A stretch of 64,000 bases of DNA from Mallotus nudiflorus. Lineage: Eukaryota > Streptophyta > Magnoliopsida > Malpighiales > Euphorbiaceae. Position numbers and translations under genes: made by a program. Location: contig CANTUR010001088.1 in assembly GCA_947683625.1 (NCBI GenBank), forward strand, positions 124,001 to 188,000, written 5' to 3'. Below, in pieces: positions 56,744 to 64,000 of the stretch. Within the stretch, counting starts at the first letter, position 1; every line of letters starts with the position of its first letter. The notes below the pieces were generated by a model. The model saw only the letters and a program-made list of their open reading frames with translations, was not told where the DNA came from and did no database searches.

Positions 56744-59700
56744 CCTATCTTGGAAGTCATTTTCCCTTTAATCCTGTGTAGAATGACATGCTTTATACCA
56801 TGAGTGAATTTACTGAATGATATGCTTTTGATTTGAATTTGAACTTAAATATGCATCCTAACTTCTTGTTATTCACATGACCAACACAAAATTTTTATGC
56901 TTTTATGTTTTCTTGAAACAAGATAATGTAGTAGTTTTGAGAAAGTATGCTTTTATGGTACCATATTGCATCACAGTAACATGATGCTAATTTTTTTTTT
57001 GCTTGTAATATAAAATTGACATGAAGGGAATTAAACTTGCAACAAAAAAAAAAAAAATTGTATTTCACCAGGTATATTTCAAATCTTATTAGCAATCAAG
57101 ATTGCTTGTAATTTGTAGTTGCATGGTACATGGATATTTGAAACCCTTTTCTAATGATATTGTACAAAATGGAAATAAAGTGACAGAAAATGAAACTCTT
57201 TAGCACTTAAATGATTAAAAAAAAAAAAAAATTCATGTCCCTCAGATGTCTAAATGTATAACTAGACCCTCCTCTCTTTTTTGGCCATTCTCCCATTCAA
57301 TTTATAGGAGCTTGGAAGGTGTTATTTAGGCATTTCATATGTGGAATGGATTAGTACTTTTAGATAAAGAAGTTTTCTGTGTTTATTCAGTAGAGCATTT
57401 ATTTCATTTTTTTTATTGTTTTCTTCATAATATGGGATGTATAGTCTAGAGGTTTACATCTTCCAATAATTTCATCTTTTATAGTATGAGAATGGGCTTA
57501 GTTATCATATCGTTGGATTTCAACTAGTTGGTAACAGTTAAAATAATTTTTGAAAACAAATGTGCTTTTAGGATCTTTCTTTGTTTTTTTTTTTTTTAAA
57601 AAAATCAAATAGTTTTATGAAAATGATAATAGTGATGCAATTAATTGGCAAAGAAAGATCAGCCAGCAGAAAGATACAAATCCAATTGCTTTCTTTGTGA
57701 ATATTTTCTTATTTTTATTTTCTTCTTTTAAGTACTTGCTTTTGTATGGATTTACTTATTAGCAATTCCTGATCTGTGTTTATGCTACATTTTTTCCTTG
57801 TTCACAAAGGGTAGAATTGACACCAGCTAGAAGCTTTGAACGTCTTGCACATGTATTTTTCCTTTGGCTAATTTCAGTAGGTTTTTTTAATCTCAACTAT
57901 TATAACACAGTTAATACTTGAGGGCTCAAATGATTTTTATTATAGCTATATACTGTCATTTGCTTGTAAAGTGAATTTTTGTTCTTTGCTTGGGTCAATT
58001 CATTTCCTTAAAATGTTGCTATGAATTTTCATGTCCATATTGCTTTTGTTTTTAGATGAAATCTAATTATTTTATGGGTTATCTGTTGTTAAACACTAAA
58101 TACTCTGCATGTAATGGGGTGCAAGTTTCACCATCTTACTTAATACTATGAGCTTATACATAAATTTGGAAGAGAAAGAGTGGCAGTTTGATATACATAT
58201 GGCAGAGGGCTTTATATCTTGTTTCATAATGTGTGAATAATGTTCATGGTGTTACAAAAACCTTTTAATAGTACTGGGCTTTCTTGCTGTGTATTTTACT
58301 TCGAATGGGGATGTTCTGGCCCATGGAGTTACACCAGTTTTCTTGCAGGCATAGATTTTTTTCTGTGTGATTGTTGACAATTGACATAAATATGTTTGTA
58401 GTTGCCAAGTAGAGCACTGACCCTTTGGTAGCTAGATTGTGAAAATTTATACTCTTGCTGACTGAACTTGAGGGTGTCGATTAGAATGAACTAGTTTCAT
58501 GGGGAGTTAACCTGGCTGATATGATGTGTTATCATTTTCTACGAGAAATATACTGACTTATGAATGATCAGTTGAGAAAATCTTGTAGACTTAGTTAAGG
58601 TCTATTGAGGGGATAATATTTTCATTTTTTTGTTTAGAAATTATTATTATTATTGCCAAGCATTTTGAACTAGACTTTGCCAGTGGTTATAGGCATTTTG
58701 CAACGACTAAAAGAAGATTTAGATCATAAATAACTCATTCTTCTTTTAAAAAAAATAAAGTATTAGGTCAGTAGTTACTCTCTCAATTGTGCATTATGTT
58801 GGTTGCTAGTATCTCATGTTTTATTATTTATTTCGATAGTGTTGTTAATTGTTGGGTCCTTGCCACCAATTTTTGAGAACCAATGTGTGAACAACTAATA
58901 GGAGTATTATGCATTCTTGCTCAAATTTATTACGTATTAAAGTGTGTCCAACATTTTTATACCTGGCATATAATAAATACAACTTTTAACATATCTTGAT
59001 TAGTGCCCATAAAGATCTACAAGAGGATTATATTCAGCATCAAATTCTCCAGTTGACAAAAACTAAAACATGTGCTGGCACTTCTAGTTAACTTTCTTTG
59101 AAGCATATTTTATTTGCATAACCCCTATCAAACTGCTGTTCCAATTCTATTAATTAAGCTGTCAAGTTCCCAGATTTCTTGCATAGAACCCTTTGAGTCC
59201 CAACAAGTAGCATATGCAAGCTAAACAATGGACAGTTCTCACCCTTTCACATGGGAGGCTAAAGAGTTGTCCATGCATTGTTTCTTGATGGTCAGTTAAT
59301 AGTCGACTGCTCTACCACTTATCATCAAGCTAATGAATTGCAAATCAATCACCTGTAGCTTTTCAATATTTTACGAAAATTAATCACATCAAAGTGTTCT
59401 CAAGGTCGAATTAATTTTGAATTTGAGAAATGTATTGCTTGTGAAGCTGGAAAATTTATCTCCTGCTCTTTGAATCATATTTTTAATGTGGACATAAATC
59501 TCAATTGTCATTATATTTGATTTATTTCACTGAAACAGCTTTTATTCTGATCACATTAAGCTTTACTGTTATTTTCAAATCCATTGCAGGCTCAGATTTT
59601 GTCATGTGCTGGAATATTATTTTGACTGAGTTTTTACTAATAAGTCTTAATTAATTAATTGATGGGTTATTTTGTCGTTTGCCGTGTAACATGTGTCATG

Positions 59701-62700
59701 CATTAGTTTGTATATTTCTATTTGAAGAAGATAACCATTGTTACTGATAAATGCTTCCCGAGGGTACTTATTATTGTCCTATTGGATGGAGAATTGAGGC
59801 AAGTCAAACAATTGATTAAAATTTTATTGTTAGGTAGAAATGCCAACTTAGGGAAGGTGCATTCGAGCTGTTATTTGAAAGGTTAATAGTGGTGAACAAT
59901 TCCGGTTTTAGTTGTGGTGATCCTTCCTGGATTACTTAAAGAGTGCCAATATTTTTCTTTCACTCCTTGTGCTCCAGTTCGTGATGTTTCAACTTCTGTG
60001 GTATTAATGGTTGAATCAGATTGCAAGATATTGTAAAGTTCAACTTTTCTTTTGCTGTTTCAGCTATTTTTAGGTATCTTTTGATTCCTTTTGTATGTTC
60101 TGTATTTGGAGATTTTAGATGTTTATTTTTTGGCAAGTATGTAATCAGCCATTCACATTGGAGTTTACTTTTGTACCCAGTCGTCTTTTATGTGATTTGT
60201 GGGCAGAAATATATTCCTCACTGGGGGTGGTAACATTGGATTTGCCGCAGTTATTTGCATGTGAAGATAATGTGGACATGACTTTGACATGTGATGCTTA
60301 ATAAGCACTAGAAAAGTGCAAGGGTGCAGTGCAACAGTGTCCACCGCTTTTTTCATTTGTGCACAATTTTAGTTTAAACAGGCATTCTCTTTGAAGCCCA
60401 AGAGGGTATAGCTCTTGCCTCGTTTGAATAATTTTGATTTTGGATAATCCATTCTTGTTGTTTAGCTGGTTATACTGACACTCATCTTCTGTTTCTCTTT
60501 TGTTATTATGCTTCTATCTATTTTCCTATTTTGTATTCAATCAGGTTAATTTATCTTTTATTTTCTCACATTCTACCCGTTTTCTTTCCTCCATCTCATA
60601 ACTTCTCTCTCACAGTTTTTTCAATTTTTATTTATTTTATTGTACTCTAATTATGTTCATCATCTGAATTCTATTTAGGGCCAATTTCCCTGTATTCTCT
60701 TAACCTAATTTGTTTGCCTCTTTATTTCGCCAATTAGTTATGTAAAAAGTTTTGCACCTTAGGCATTTTTTGCACTTTGTGCTTCAGGCAATGGGAAGAC
60801 ATATTACATTGTATGTTCTTATCTTTTACAATTAACTATTGAAGTAAATTACCTTGATAACCATTCATGCAAATTTAATTATTATAGTGTTTTGATTTTT
60901 TCAAATATATCTCTTTTCAAAATTAGGAATTTATTTTAAGAAAATTTGATAAAAGGAAGCTTAATATTTAATAATGGACATTTGAGGTAGGAGACATCTC
61001 ATCAAATGTGTATTGATGAGGTAACAAGTTAAAAAAGTTGAATTGAGATCTAGGAAATGATTTGTGCTGATCTTTGTGAAAATACTGATCAATATTATGT
61101 CTGTCTGTGTAGACCGCGTATGGTATTTATCCTCAAAAATGAGGGGAAAGGCATTATTTTTAGAAGCTTCTTGTGATTGTTGATTGAAACTCAAATAACG
61201 TTTGGACTTGAGATGATTAGTCTGATATTGCTGGGTCCCTAGCAGTTCACAGGTTTCAACCTCTGCCTTTTGGCGTGGGGTTTGTTGGAATCCCTACCTG
61301 ATGTAAATCTGTAATTTTGGATGAGGCTGCATAATTGATTGTTGTTACTGGCATTCATTTGAGTTTTCGAATCAGATTGATAACTGCAAGCTTTGTTGTT
61401 ACAGGTTAGGACAAAACTAATCCAAAAATTGCTGGTCATTCATGGTGTTTCATTGTGGTAAAACAATGAAGAATAAGATTCTACCTGGCACACAATTACT
61501 CTGCAAACTGTTAAGGTAAATTTTAGTCATGGATTCTCAAGCCAAACGATGCTTTATAGTTTTGTATTTAGTAGATAGATATTAGTTTTTTTTTGCAGGA
61601 AAGGCCAAAAGAAAGTAAAGGTGGCTTTTCAAAATTATTTTCCCAAGTTATACCAATTAATTTACGAAGGGTTAAGTTTTTGTGAATATCTTTACTACAT
61701 TGATTACATTCTGTATTATAATTTAACCCATTGATAATATGATTTAGCGTTGTTACTTTTAGCAAGAATCTTGCCTAGGATACCATGCTTCCGAACATGT
61801 TGGAGTGGCTTTTTGTTGTCAGAATTATTAATTGCTAAATCTTGCTCTTGGTTAGGTTGCACCAATTTTTTTTTTTTACTTAAAAATACCTTGAAACCTA
61901 AACCACTTTACATCTTTTATAATATATATATATATATACACTATTAAACAATTATGTATTTATTTCACATGTAAATGAGAAATTTATTTGATTCGTGATA
62001 TATAGTAAATAAAAAATTAAAGATATACATATATATATGTGTGTGTGTGGGTGGGTGAATTACAGCTATGGTCACTAAACTGAGCCATAAATTCTATTAG
62101 GTTCACAAGTTTATTTCGTTCATATTTGGCATGTTTCTTCAATTAGATTAAATTCAGCAACTTCGTTTAAGCCCGATCATAACTCCAGCAGTAATGTTGG
62201 AATGGTGCTGATTAAATTTTTTAATTACGTTTTGAAAAATAAGTAATTATACGCAGTACAGAGGAGAGGGAATTTAAATGGGTGGTTCTAGATTATTGTA
62301 AGAAAATAAAATCCCTGGGAATCTCGTCCCAAAATTTTAGATCATCAAAGTAAGCATATTGAAATAAATTTAAAGGTGAGTTACAAAATATGAAAACAAA
62401 TAAAACTACATGGATATGCCAAGTATAGTGGCCATTGGTGTCATTTATCGTCCAAATGAGTGTTTCATCACTTCTGTTTTATAGTTAAATTTTTATTTTG
62501 TATTTCAAATCAGCTTTACTGCACTCCAGTCCTCAATTGGAGCATCTGTCATGGTTCTATTTTGTGGTTTCCGAATTCTTAGTAGTCGTGGAAATGGAAT
62601 CCGACACTGTTATTAGAATGCAGGATACATCCTGGAGATATCTTCCTACCTATCTCAGCTACATACCATGAATCAAAAGCCCTTTCAGTATGATTTCATA

Positions 62701-64000
62701 CTTAAATTAAAAGAAAAGAGCAGCATAATTTTCTCCGGAATATAAAAGAGAGAAAAAGAACACACGTGGCATGTGAGTAGTAATGAGGTTTTTATTTTAT
62801 TTTTTTCAGGGCTTCAATTTTATTTTTATTTTTTGTTAAGAAAAGCTTTGCACAAAACCCAAAGAGCAGAAATTGAGTTCCTGAAGATGAAACACTGCTG
62901 AGTTCCACAGGGCTCCTATTAGATGTTATAACTTTTCTAGGAAAATAATTAGCAGCTGCAACACTTTTAACCACCATATCTGAACCGTACCTTTGGCTAC
63001 GCAACCCTTAGTTTTCTCACCAGGAACCGGATTACAACCTATATGTCCGCTAAAACTTGAAAATACATGATATATTTAACGTTTTCTAAACAAATTACAC
63101 CTTAATGATTACTGTTTGTTTAAGGATTTTCGAAATTGAAAGCTGCTTAAAAGTGTTCTGTTACAATATCATAAGATTACCATAATGAATATACTAAGAT
63201 CATTGTTCATGGTAAAGAATTCTTCAGAGGGATGCTGTCTCTATGAATTGTTGATGCATCTAGTGCAAGATGAGCTTCATATATCCATTTACACCAATCA
63301 TGTTATAAGCTCATTGTGAATTGAATGTTGCAAGTGCTATGCTAATGCAATTTTAAGATGTCATCTATAGTAAAGGGACAATGACCAGCATAATTGCACA
63401 ACTTCTTTTATCGCTACATCGAAATTTGAGGATAAAATTTTTCTATTTTTGCTCTCGCTTCAGAGTTGAGACAATGAACTGCTTCAGATTCTTTAGGAAA
63501 TCTACCAGCCCCCAATTTACAGTTTTGGGGATATCTTGAATTCTCCGACTGCTCCTGAAGAACTTTTGAGTATTGAGTGGCAGCCTACTTAATGGAAAAC
63601 CAAATGGCAGAAGCCTACTTAATTAAAAATCAATTGGCAGGTTTCGGGATGCTTCGCAAAAGTAACATTCTGTGTGTATAATTTATTATTTTTAGTTTTA
63701 CAGGAGCTATACGGTGCTACACTCCCCTACTTGTTCCCTTTTACTCTTTTAGAATCCACACTTTCACTGAGTCTTTTACCAGATAAGATTGTTCCGTTTT
63801 ACTCTTTTGGAATCCACACTTCTTACTACTCAACAAAACATTCCATTTATATTTGACTCACCAAGGATCAGTATTTGATTTCGGGATCAGAAGTAACTGG
63901 ATTCTCTATTGGATAGACTCTGAAAAATGCCAACTGTACAGTTGGGAACTAATGATTGGCCAGTGTGCTTTCCCCTCAAGATTATAAAGCGTTTCTCCCT
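56744..64000. other. Intergenic, AT-rich; no supported gene
   Basis: All frames are short and unrelated to any family I recognise. Microsatellites: TA-run near 61921-61938 and an AT/GT run at 62024-62050. A 213-bp minus-strand frame at 62792-63004 (SVAAANYFPRKVITSNRSP, Ser-rich) is the least random-looking piece but has no start context or neighbour exon I can support. An ATG at 63927 opens a frame that runs off the window edge; 24 codons are too few to judge. Confidence 0.5.

Noticed and set aside
62792..63004. 70-residue minus-strand frame with SVAAANYFPRKVITSNRSP
   Set aside because: It looks less random than its neighbours, but no family, start context or adjoining exon could be supported.

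Overview
The window is eukaryotic nuclear DNA from a dicot-like flowering plant. It is AT-rich and holds plant LTR retrotransposons (Ty1/copia of the Sirevirus type and a Ty3/gypsy chromovirus), PIF/Harbinger and hAT-like DNA elements and MITEs. It also holds one multi-exon gene whose protein is recognisable as HUA2-like (PWWP domain plus RNA polymerase II CTD-interacting domain). I cannot name the species. No tRNA, rRNA or CRISPR array was seen.

Layout. 1-4510: the 3' part of a decayed Sirevirus-type copia element (SIRE-A). 4511-5372: unassigned DNA with a run of TTGAC-type words. 5373-9650: the 3' end of a Ty3/gypsy chromovirus (broken integrase/chromodomain plus a long 3' LTR with microsatellites). 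9739-13193: a second, unrelated decayed copia element with a short 3' LTR. 13253-38150: a five-deep nest of transposable elements. 38151-39119: promoter and 5' leader. 39120-50236: the HUA2-like gene, 11 coding exons. 50237-64000: non-coding flank with a small hAT-like element (54410-55293), another short non-autonomous element (56271-56732), local tandem duplications and no convincing gene.

The nest is the main structural feature. A complete Sirevirus (SIRE-C, 25353-35267) has two 1500-bp LTRs that differ at one base by my reading, a GTATA target duplication and open gag and pol frames. It sits inside the gag of an older, oppositely oriented relative (SIRE-B, 17335-36822, target duplication GACAT). 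SIRE-B sits inside the transposase gene of a dead PIF/Harbinger element (14701-37843, target duplication TAA). That element sits inside the end of a GTATTCAATT-type MITE, which itself lies inside a second, inverted MITE of the same family. Internal decay rises outward, as the nesting order predicts.

The HUA2-like gene begins about 1 kb downstream of the nest. In Arabidopsis, HUA2 is a nuclear pre-mRNA processing factor acting on AGAMOUS and FLC transcripts; that role is inferred here by family. SIRE-B and SIRE-C lie head to head, so their coding regions form a large inverted repeat able to give double-stranded RNA. I did not find a clearly new biological system. The most distinctive points are the nest, the very young intact Sirevirus, its unusual gag-pol junction shared with the older copy, the arrayed U3 repeats, and the splice-site peculiarities and 11-residue repeat of the HUA2-like gene.
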